Below are positions 1 to 10,500 of a DNA stretch of 64,000 nucleotides, in pieces. The first letter of the stretch is position 1, and each line of letters begins with the position of its first letter. The position numbers were made by a program, and so were the translations under genes. Source of the stretch: Phoronis australis (taxonomy: Eukaryota > Phoronida > Phoronidae); NCBI GenBank assembly GCA_002633005.1, contig NMRA01000026.1:255407-319406 (forward strand), written 5' to 3'. The notes under the pieces are model-generated. The model made no database searches. It was not told where the DNA came from and saw only the letters and a program-made list of their open reading frames with translations.

Positions 1-217
1 TGTGCCCAGCTAATGCGACGCTTAGGGGTGAAGAGTTACCCCAGCTTACGGGGGGGATCTTATCCCCGACGCCCTTCCACAAGTTACGCCGCCCACAGGC
101 CCTTATATATACTCAACCGTTTTCCTGAGTGAAGATATCATGACATCCCCTTGGCGTTTTAATAATACCGAATGATTGAACTACAAGGTCATAGATAGAG
201 CGCCAAGTGAGAGATAA

Positions 218-945
218 GATGTGCAATAACCAAATTAATTTGTAGAGACGATGTACATGTACTTGGTTTACCCGAGTCGTGTCACAAAATGATTTTCAAC
301 AGGTGAGGAAGAGCGGACGCATGGAGCTCTTTTACAGTATCTGAGCATGCGCACTTTTCGCCGTTGCTACCTACTGTAACAAAACCAATAGTCGTAGACA
401 GCCTAAACCAGTGGAGGGAGACCAGAGCTAATCGACTTTGCAAAAGTGAGTACTTAGCACACAAGAGGATAATAAGACTTTCACGCTACACAGTATGAAA
501 AGTGGAGGAGTGAAATATGTTAGCATTTCCTGAGCTAGTCCAAAATCGTAGAATCTCTTTATTTGATACCCAAAGCCATCCNGATGTGCAATAACCAAAT
601 TAATTTGTAGAGACGATGTACTTGGTTTACCCGAGTTGTGTCGTGTCACAAAATGATTTTCAACAGGTGAGGAAGAGCGGACGCATGGAGCTCTTTTACA
701 GTATCTGAGCATGCGCACTTTTCGCCGTTGCTACCTACTGTAACAAAACCAATAGTCGTAGACAGCCTAAACCAGTGGAGGGAGACCAGAGCTAATCGAC
801 TTTGCAAAAGTGAGTACTTAGCACACAAGAGGATAATAAGACTTTCACGCTACACAGTATGAAAAGTGGAGGAGTGAAATATGTTAGCATTTCCTGAGCT
901 AGTCCAAAATCGTAGAATCTCTTTATTTGATACCCAAAGCCATCC
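218..945. repeat. Direct duplication of about 364 bp joined by a single N
   Basis: The block 218-581 is repeated almost exactly at 583-945, with a lone N at 582 between them. The copies differ by a small deletion (an extra ACATGT in copy 1) and a short insertion near 633, which looks like allelic variation. Short antisense ORFs (282-464 and 646-828) are identical only because of the duplication and are not treated as genes. A false duplication made when two haplotypes were joined is the likeliest reading; a true tandem duplication is the alternative. Confidence 0.9.
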
Positions 946-1677
946 CTTTATTTCGAAGGTGTTAATGACCGGTGCTTAGGTACTACCTAAAACGCCATTC
1001 ACTGAAGGATCAATATTTAAGTGTTTGCACGTCCTAGATATTGCTGTGATTCCTGACTTTGTTAGTTACATTTTGTTTACAATCATCAGTTGAGGAGTGT
1101 GTAACATCGATCGGTAAAACCGTATCGGCCAGTGCATGTGAGAAATAGTTTCTACTGACGTACGTGTGCATGTCATGTAACGACGTAGATATTAAAGTAT
1201 AGAAAATATACGATATATCTTTACTGTTGTGCTACTAAGCGTGTTTGATTCCAGTGTTACAAAAAGGCAAAATGTACGCCTACTAAGACCAAACTAGCGA
1301 GAATAACTTAACGGGAATCTACTTAGACAGCGTAGAAGTCCGCAGTCATTTGTTAGTGCGAGGTTGTATAAATATGCATTATTGCCGTTGCACAAACATT
1401 ATGTTCGACACTATTGAATGGTCTTTACACCCAGACCGTTGAAAAAGCTCATAAATAAAAGTTTATTGTAAAGGAACCAGTTCTATAGGGACAGGGTTTT
1501 TATAGCGGTGTCTGTAATGTATGCATTGGAGAAGCTGTTAACGTGGTGCGGTTTGCTTGCTCACGATTATAAGTATCATACAGTGTTTTGATATTACGCA
1601 TGCTATGTAACTGAACCTAATGTCCGAGTGAATCAGGTCTAATACACACGTGACGAAAAGATACGTGTCTATTACAG
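946..1677 (+). promoter_or_regulatory. NMRAL1 upstream region with TATA-like motif
   Basis: No coding sequence is visible here. A TATAAATA octamer lies at 1367-1374, about 300 bp upstream of the NMRAL1 start codon. The bases just before the ATG (ending TTACAG at 1677) also look like a splice acceptor, so the start codon may sit at the very start of an exon behind a 5' UTR intron, in which case the TATA-like motif may be irrelevant. Both readings are inference. Confidence 0.3.
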
Positions 1678-4600
1678 ATGGCTCAAGTGGTGGTCGTATT
1701 TGGTGCCGATGGTGAACAGGGGAGCTCAGTTGCACGTGCACTCGTTAGCAATTCCTCGTTCAAAGTGCGTGCGGTGGTGAACAACCCGAACACCTCACGT
1801 GCGAAAGAAACACAACAGCAAGGCGGGGTAGAAATCGTGCAAGCCGACTTGAACAATCTTTCCAATTTAGTCAGTGTATTAAATGGTGCATATGGCTGTT
1901 ACGTTGTAACCGAAACAGACTTTAGCAAACCGATGGCTCACGAGATTCAACAAGGGCGAATTGTGGCGGATGCGTGCGCCCGTGCACACGTGCAGCACGT
2001 TGTTTTCAGTACCGCATGGCCCGTTCACAAAGCACTCGGCGTGCCCGCTCAGAACTGCGATGCAAAGGCTGAAATAGAACAATATATGAGGGACCTAGAC
2101 TTGCCCCTATCATTTGTAACTGTCCCAATATTATATGAAAGCCTTTTCGACGAGTATAAGCCTCATCGGGACCCAAACAGCGGCGCATTCCTAATGGGTA
2201 AGTTGTTTTGGTAAATTTTTGTCAAAAACTATTTCTTCACCCAGTTCTATCACAGTGCTGCTTTGTACGGCAATAAGAGCAACAAGACTCTGAATGCTTG
2301 GAATTTTTTTGTTAAAATTACTTCCCTGGGTTTAGCTGAAAATATTACGAATACCTCAAACAGTTTCGGGTTCCTTCGGTCATCTAATACGAATATTTTC
2401 GAACAGGGTTGGAGCAAAATTCTGCTTCGCCTCATAGCTTTGTCATTCTGGTCCCATCATCGTTCGCCACTGGAGCCGGTCCATTACCCAGACCCCTCTC
2501 TCACACTTTAAGCATGATGACATATGCCTCAACGGAGCCTCAATTAAACCTACATTTACATGTACAGCGTAATACTTCCGGTGGAAAATTCAAGCCTATC
2601 GGAGCAATTGAGTAACAACAATTTCACAAAAGCAAACAATGGCGGGTACAATTTCAGGAAACTCGGTCAAATGGAGCCTTTTCACTGACTGCAGAAATTT
2701 CAAATCTTCGACGTCAAACATCGATCCATACATAGCGCAGGCGAATATTGCCGGTCAATCCGCATGTTATTGTTTCATGTACATGTATAGACATTGCAGA
2801 GGTGCACGGGCCTCGTAGCAGGCTTATTCTGCATGTCTACCTGTGCAGTTGAGTTTTTTGCAAAAGATTCATGTGTCATCGGGAAATTATATCCGGCAGG
2901 AAATCCCTGAGGTATCTCACGTTAAATAGGTTTTGAAATTTCACGATCATCTCTCTGGAAGGTTGTATTCCTGCGGTGATCTTCATGTCAGGGCCTCCAC
3001 AAATCCGGGGCGGCCCTGTCGCGTAACAACATGGGACCCCTCTTTGTAAAAGTTGGGAAATCTACGATCAGGCGTTAAGCGAAAATTGTAGCCACCAGAG
3101 GTAAATTGTGGCGACAACGATGCGGGAAGCTCAAATTTATGCCAAACGGGGAATGAAAATTAACTCCGAGATGGAAGCGATAGAATATTATGTTCTGACC
3201 TGGAGGACTGGTTTTTAGTATCAGTGCCTCTCCAGCACTATTCAGCAATTGGGTGAAGTCAAGAAATGGGCAGATATTTGAAGCCTTTGCAATGGATTAT
3301 TACAGAAAAAAAGCGCTTATGCATCGGTCCAAGAACAAAAATTCGGTGTCTGAGTATGTTTCAACACCTAGTGTACATGTATGTATTGTTTTTATTTTCG
3401 TTTTACATTTGCTTCAAGAAATGACTGGAATGCAAGCTTTCAATTTCCACATCTAGGTGGAGCTCACAAGCTGTATTTTTTGTTTAAATGGTCACAATTG
3501 AATTTGTCTAGCAAAGGTGCCGGCCGCCTGCTCTATTCGCTGGGACTGCTTCCTCGCTGGGGTTGCAAAATTCTAGAATCGATAAAGGGGTGTTCCGATG
3601 TTTGAATAGTGCTTTGCTGGTTTCCAAAGAATTACCAAAAAGTCATAAATCTCAAGCAAAGATTCCAGACAGTAAAGCGCTAGCGGCGGAACTCTGATGA
3701 TTTGCGATGAAATCACGGCGCACACGAGAAGATCTGTTACATGTACTTCTTTTATCAACGACGATTATTCGTTAGCATTACTACGTTTTCAACGCCGCGG
3801 GTAACGTCGTTTTCAAATCTTTAATCAAGAGCGTGCGTATCTACTCTAGTCGATCCATTTCAGCACTTCCCATCGGCAAATGCACCATCGACTTGATGAG
3901 TAGCGAAGACATCGGGCCGGTGGTATGTAACGTATTCAATAACAGACCTCACTTCCTAAACAAGACGGTGTGCATGAGCGCCGAGAAAATGACGGTTGAC
4001 GATATCGCTCAGATTCTCAGGCGACGACTTCAACCGCACGTGTTTAGAGACCGTCAGGTGAGATGTTTATACGAAGCGGCTTAAATTTTTGAACTCTAGA
4101 TTTAAATCATTCACCGCCACAAAACTAACATCAAATTGTTCATTACTCAGACTAGATGCGATTTCTGGATTAGAAAATAATTGTTCGTTATTGCTGGAGA
4201 CTTGGACGGTCCACAGCTCGTTAACTTGTTATTTTACGTTGGCCTCAAACAATAACGACGTATCAGTTCTCACTAGAAGCCAACAAACCATTCTTCATCA
4301 AAGACTTTTTAAGGCCACAAGTTACCATTATCAAAAGTTCGTTTCTTTAACGGAAGGCGGGTTGTTAGCCGCTCAAAGCCCAGCCTCCTGTTCAGTAACG
4401 CTAGGACCTCGCTAAAAAACAAAGACTTCGCGAAATTACGTGAGATATTTCGGGGTATTTTAAGTGAGAGGACGTGACTTAAGCTAAATTTTAGCTTGGT
4501 CCTAGCGTTACTGAACGTTGTCTCTCATTTGCGTTGGCATAGCAAATGACATCTAATCACATTTAAATGCGTCAGGCCGCCAAATTCAGTTAAGTTGTAT

Positions 4601-5078
4601 TAATTTAGAATAAATAAATCGATAGAGGCGATTTTTCAAAATAAAGTTTTAATGTTAAAGAAAATTTATATTTTATTATGGTTAGGCTATATTGGAAAAA
4701 CTTTCGTGCTTAACTTCGTTTACGCCAATACAATACCGTCCAATCACACGCTGTTTCAAATAGGCCTACAGAATGTCTTAACAAAAATTTCACATCGTTT
4801 CCTGTGACAAACGAAATAAAAAATAAAACCAGAACAAAAATTGAGAGAATGCAGTATTTTGCATTTCCCATCTGATCTCATTTCAGGTGACCGTGGATGA
4901 ATACCGAAACCTTGGTTTCCCCGGTAGTATGGATATTGCTAACATGTTTGACTGTTTTGCCCGGAACGAGCAGAGGTCAAGCATCGATGCCACGCTGAGA
5001 CTAAACCCAAATTTACAGAAGTTTGAATTGTGGGTAACAAGACACGCTGATGAAATCTTGCAGAAGATTCACAACTGA
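1678..5078 (+). CDS. NMRAL1: NmrA-like family domain-containing protein 1 (three exons, complete)
   Basis: Exons 1678-2197, 3864-4057 and 4887-5078 join in frame (GT-AG; phase 1 then phase 0) to give 301 residues, close to the vertebrate protein's length of about 300. The N-terminus has a Rossmann dinucleotide-binding loop, VFGADGEQGSSVARAL, fitting GxxGxxG. The middle has HVVFSTAW and CDAKAEIEQYMR, as in NmrA-like atypical short-chain dehydrogenases. The C-terminal exon has LGFPGSMDIANMF and TLRLNP, typical of NMRAL1. Family knowledge: this cytosolic protein binds NADPH, acts as a redox sensor that changes oligomeric state, and binds argininosuccinate synthetase; it is not a classical dehydrogenase. 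The start is the first in-frame ATG, with G at +4. It runs convergently with UBAC1 and a poly(A) signal follows 170 bp after the stop. No sign of decay. Confidence 0.93.
4390..4516. repeat. Perfect 19-bp inverted repeat in NMRAL1 intron 2
   Basis: The arms at 4390-4408 and 4498-4516 (GTTCAGTAACGCTAGGACC and its reverse complement) are perfect over 19 bp with an 89-bp spacer. The spacer ends with a second small palindrome, AAGCTAAATTTTAGCTT (4481-4497). The size and form resemble a foldback MITE. No transposase is present. Confidence 0.8.
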
Positions 5079-5247
5079 TAAGGACAATGTTTATTAAAAA
5101 GTACTCTCATTCGGTGATTGGTGTTATACCGCGTTTTACACTGGGAGGATGGATGATTTCTGTGGGTTGGGGTAAAATTTGGCCCTGATGATACTAGATT
5201 TGTCATGAAGAGATAGAGTTGTGCGAGAAAATGAAGAATACACTTAT

Positions 5248-5253
5248 AATAAA
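5248..5253 (+). promoter_or_regulatory. Poly(A) signal of NMRAL1
   Basis: AATAAA lies 170 bp downstream of the NMRAL1 stop codon on the same strand, at a usual distance for a short 3' UTR. The assignment is by position only. Confidence 0.55.
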
Positions 5254-5599
5254 AAACAATGTATTAATAATTATAATAAACTGGAAAACTAACAAACGAA
5301 CGCAATGAAACGTTTAAAGAAGCTTTAAAAGCACAATGGTCAATTTTCAGCACAGCACCAATGGCAAGGTTACAAGGTAACCAGTGTTGTAGCGGTAAAA
5401 TTAGAGGTAAGTAGGCGCCCAAAGCCCACCGTATCACCTTGAGCACTGAACGTAACTTACGGTGCGTAGGCGCTACGTTCAAATGCCGGCCAAAAGATGG
5501 TTGGCTGCGTCTACGTGCGCCTACGCCCCACTACAGCACTGAAGGTAAGAAAACTTGCACTCTCCATTACAAATACGCCACCACCTACATAGAAATACT

Positions 5600-5850
5600 A
5601 TGGGAATAAGAGTGTATCGTGTGGACTTTGCGCCCGCGAGGTAGTCTTTAGTGCAAGGGTCACCCATTTGCAGAATTTTCTGTTTTCACTTTTACAAGTT
5701 GTCAATGAATACAACTGCACTTTGTTTAGCATACATCATGTTCAAATAGCATTTACCTTTAGACCCTGCTATACGTTACCATAGTTAGGGGCATGTGCAT
5801 ACATCTTTAAAGCTAAACTCAATATAAGCCAGTCGCAGCTTGCATTGACT
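5600..5850 (+). repeat. Dispersed repeat family R2, copy 1
   Basis: This stretch is clearly similar to 15075-15290 and 61995-62215. All three share a GTAGTCTTTAGTGCAAGGGTCACC-like part, a TTGTCAATGAATACAACTGC-like core with a CACTTTGTTTAGC segment, and end in a CTGCTATAC...AGCATAG...GCA.ATACATC block. There is no ORF, so it is probably a non-autonomous transposon. The rest of 5079-7520 holds no gene I can recognise. Confidence 0.7.
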
Positions 5851-6139
5851 CGAAACCAAAAGCAATAGACCAAGATGGCCTCGTTATCACAACAAATTAT
5901 GACCAGTGTTATCAAGTGTGACTAGGGTATATTTAAACCAAGAACCATTGTTGGCTGAAAAAATGCACAACAAATAGTACAAAACGTTACTAGATATTTT
6001 ACAGTTACATTCACAGTAGAATTAGATCAACTGACACTTGAAAAGAAAAGCAAAAGATTTCGACTGAATTCCGTCCATCATAGGTAAAAACAACCTGAAC
6101 CGGATGTGACAATAGACTTCGTTGAATTGTTGTAGAGGA

Positions 6140-6219
6140 AGCAGTGTGACCTAGTGTGATAGGCGCCCGTTTCCTTTTGCTCTAGGTCATGGGTTCGAGT
6201 CCCACTGGGTCACACTGCT
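6140..6219 (+). repeat. tRNA-like hairpin element (tRNA pseudogene or SINE head)
   Basis: A perfect B box, GGTTCGAGTCC, lies near the 3' side, and the two ends pair like an acceptor stem that is extended to a perfect 12 bp (6140-6151 with 6208-6219). The T stem has one mismatch. The tRNA-like core is only about 68 nt, and the anticodon arm pairs poorly, so this is more likely a tRNA-derived element than a working tRNA gene. No poly(A) or simple-repeat tail is seen. Confidence 0.6.
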
Positions 6220-7520
6220 AAGTCCTCCAGTCAGGTTTCTAGCTCCTCAGCTCCGTTTTAAATATATATTAATAAAACATAAAAATGGTTCCAGGTAATC
6301 AATGCAATGGGCTCTCATGCACAGCCTGTGCCCGTTAAATACAACGTGTATCAGACAGCCTGGAATTATTTTTAGCTGTGTTGTATCCAACAGAGTAAGC
6401 AGACAATGTTACGTTGGCAGTGACCTCAAATACAAAATATTTACCAATCGATATCAAACAGAACCAGGCAGACGATAAAGAGACTAACACTGTCCTCAAT
6501 GGGACTTGACACGCTGTCAAACAATACAGTCACGATGGGCAGAATCACGTGCAAGAAACTCACTCCAAATGTATTGGTTTTGAAGTCCGTCCCAAACCGA
6601 TGGTGCGGCACAAGACAGAAAATAGATTAAATTGCAGCCTATAGGTTCACTTAGTAGTTTGCTGTCCCGTAAGTGATATTGGAAGACATACCTGAGCATT
6701 ACCCATCACCTGCAACCTTAACGCTGTAGTAACTGGTCGTTATTGTTATCGTTATCACCATTTTCCTCGGTATACAACACTTTAGAAACACGCTGACACT
6801 TAGGATTTACATACGGGAAGACTTTCAGTATGTGAATCAATACTTAAGTGCACGGGTGTTCCCGTCAAAGAATCATGGAGATGTGAAGCATTTGGCTGAC
6901 TTGTCGTATGTCTAAAGATGTGAAAAAAGCAACAAATAAATGTTTAACTTTGGTCTTGATCAATCACCATCTTTGTGACATCACGATCCTAGGCTACCAG
7001 AAAGCCTCGCCTCCCTTATTCCCTAAGTCGCTCACTACGGCACCAGCAAGCCTCGCCTCCCTTCTTCCCTAAGTCACTCACTTAAACACTCAAGAAAATG
7101 GCGCTGATTGTACACCACCCCCGACATGATCTGTGGTCAAACTAATCGAAATAACCGAATATCACAACACCATCTTCGTTCTGCTCAGCAATGAAAAGAC
7201 ACAATTCTACTTCCATCGACAGCGACACTTCAACCATATAACGTCTACCTCGGGCCAATTTCATGAAAAGTGACCTTGACCTTGACCACTTCCACTTGAC
7301 AGTTGTTGAAAAAATATTTTCCAAGAAATTATGAGCGAATCACAGTGGAAGAATAATTTATAAAAGATATCACGGTATCTTACATTCTCAGAGACTGCAC
7401 TTTTGCTCGAGTGAGATTTCATTATTTTTCAGAAATAGTTGTTTGGAGCGTAAGTCCAAAATTTTGACTTACGGCGTCTCATGTCACTTTTTGTAAAAAA
7501 GACCCAAGGGCTCAACTTTT

Positions 7521-10500
7521 TTAAACTGTTTCATCATCACTAAATTGCACCAGCTCGTTGACCAAGGCTTCGGGTGACACAGGCTGTGATGAGTGTTTCT
7601 CTGAGTTGTAGATACGTGAAATCTGCACCAGCATGGGACCTGTGTCTGTGTCCGTCAACCACTGCGGCGTGGTGCTAGGATTCTCCAGCATCGACAAGAA
7701 GGCTGGTCAGGGGAGATAACACCGTAGGTTAACAGACAAGATTAATAACTCCACTACAACCATGAGAGAATTTACAGTGAATACCAATTTCAGACAAGAC
7801 CAATTGCCCCTTTTCCCTTTTCAAGGGTTGCTAGCATTAAGTGTTGCATTTTAAAAGATGCACCCGGGGACGTACTACTGCTAAGTACTTGCGCCTTTTA
7901 TTTTTTATAAGCTATTGGTGCAAAGGCACAGTCCAGGAATATCCCTGAGCATTGTAAGTCTGGTTTGGAATTACAGTAGTCGATGTGGTTTCTTAGGGGA
8001 TACCAATGTTAAAAAGTGAATTTTTGACATCTGAAATTAGACTGAAGTGATGCATTGGTTGGATAAGGTTTAAGAAAGAAAAAGACATTCAAGAATGTTA
8101 CGTTGACAAGATTTTCTTATCACAGCACATCACACAGGAAAATTTAAACAATCACGTGAATTTTTCTCATTAATAATTTATGGCTCACATTGTTTCTATC
8201 CAACAATATATAATAAAATTATTGTATAATTTTCACTTACAAAATCGTTCACCTTGCTCGAACAATGGTGCATCTTGGACGCCGCAAAAGTAACGCCAGA
8301 CTACCTAACCACTCGTGGTACGTCATTTAGGTCAATGGAACGCATACGCATAATAGAGTTTAGGCAACTTGTTCTCCTAATATGGCCATAACTATAACTC
8401 ACCCAATAGACAGCGAGGGTTGTTTAGACCCAGCTGGACGACAGAGTCATTCATTATTGCCCTATAGAGGGAGCTTCTGGGGTCTAGCCCTTCATCTGAT
8501 TCATCTTCGCTACTCACATGGGACTTCCTGTCACCTAGCAACCACTCGCACTACAATGAATCGAATACACAGATTTGACTTGAATTACAGCTACAATCGG
8601 GCATCTAGCAAAAATGACATCTCAACAACGCAACTATTCTGATTGGCTGCGAGATGTCAATCATATCTAGCGATGGTGTACTAAGTACTCAAACCAAGCT
8701 TTGGGAGAAAAAAGTTTATAAACTACGAATTTACGAAGCATAAGTTCAAACTTGAGACACCGTTTATGGAAAATTAAATGACAAAACTTCTATTTTTATC
8801 CTTCTCTGCATGAAAGATGAGCCTCCCGAATGCTCTTAGTTTATTATTGGTGGCGCACAATGGCCAGTCTTTTTACCTCAAGCTCCAACTGATCAAGTGC
8901 TTATCTTTGTATAATTAATCTTTTTTCAAACAATGTATCATTCCCAATTTCTCATGCATCACCAGAACAACAGTTGTTGAACAAATTGTGTTCCTGTTAA
9001 AAGAAGGTTGTTAGTGAAACATCTTAGTGGTTCATGACTGAAGAATGTAGACTATTCCGTGGCAACAACCACACAAATAGAGTGAATCATTAAAATAATG
9101 AATAAGTTTGCACCAATAGTGAAGAATATACCAGACTGACAAGTTTGCCCCAAGCAACACCATGACTGTGATCCTCACAACAAACACTATTCACGCCTAG
9201 ACATAATGCTTGCTAGTGTTTTCTCCGCTTTTCTCCAGTTATTGCACACGATATTTTTCATTATAGTAAATATTCTGCCCCTAGGTGTCCTTACTCACCG
9301 CTGCATCCTGATTGTTCCTGGTGGTTCGTAAAGCCACTATGACATCATCTTTCTTAAATCCCATCTCTACCAGACTAGCCACCATCTAGAAGGAGTAAAG
9401 TGATCACAGTTTAAATTCAGCCCACAAAACCAATCATGCAAGGATTCTACAAGTGTTGGGGACTAGCACTAACTGAAAACAGAGAAATACAATACCTCAA
9501 AATCTGAATATTTCAATGTTTGCAAAAAATAAAAATTTTAAAATATTCAAAAGCAGAGCCACGTTATTGTCCCACTACAGGTACTGGGAATAAAAGCTTG
9601 TTCTTACTTTTGCTTACCAAACACCGTCATTTCTAAGATTTCTGACACAAAATCATCAGAGAATCCTGAAATACCACACATATCCTGTCCTTCTGTATCT
9701 CCAAAATTGCATTATCTTTGAGCATGACGCCGTGAACCACTCACCCATCATACAAGTTTCTATCCATAGTGTCAACAACAGACGATGTTTACATCTGCAA
9801 ATGCATTCGTTGTTAAGAGTTCTTGCAGTTTTTACCAGACATCACAACTCGATAGCCAATAGCTTACTATGCTTCAAACAGTTATTTTGGCGAGTATTTC
9901 ATATTGCCATGAAGCTCTTCCTTTTAAGATAACTGTTCTGTTCCACTGAACAGAGTGGATATGGAATTCCACATCATACCAGCTGAAATGATGAAACGAG
10001 ACAAACCATAATGGGTCATTACCAGCAACAAATGCAATACCTGTCTGATTATTTCCAGTTTACGCAACTTACTTTTTGGTTTGGCTTAAACTTTCTTCTC
10101 TTGAACTCTCTGAAAGACTCCAGGATATTGATCTTCTTGCATGGATCAACAGGTTTACTGCTGCAGTGAGGCTCCTGTAAGAGTATCACACACACGTGAG
10201 CATATAACTGCGAGGACCAATAGGCAAACTGTTGTGGTGAACTTCCTGCACTGGCACCACAAGTGCGCAACAGTTTTAGACGACAAAAATTAAGCATTCA
10301 GTGCAAAATTGATATCAGCTAAATCAATGACAGTGACTAAAATGGGAGCAATATCAAGAGTTGACATGCGCACGAGAGAGGTAGTGCAAATGGCAGCCAC
10401 TAGAGGGAGCTCACAATATTCATCATTCCCCTTGAAGACAGAGAACAACTAAGTGCAGACATGCAGATATTCACAATTTATGACATTCACCAAATTTAAG

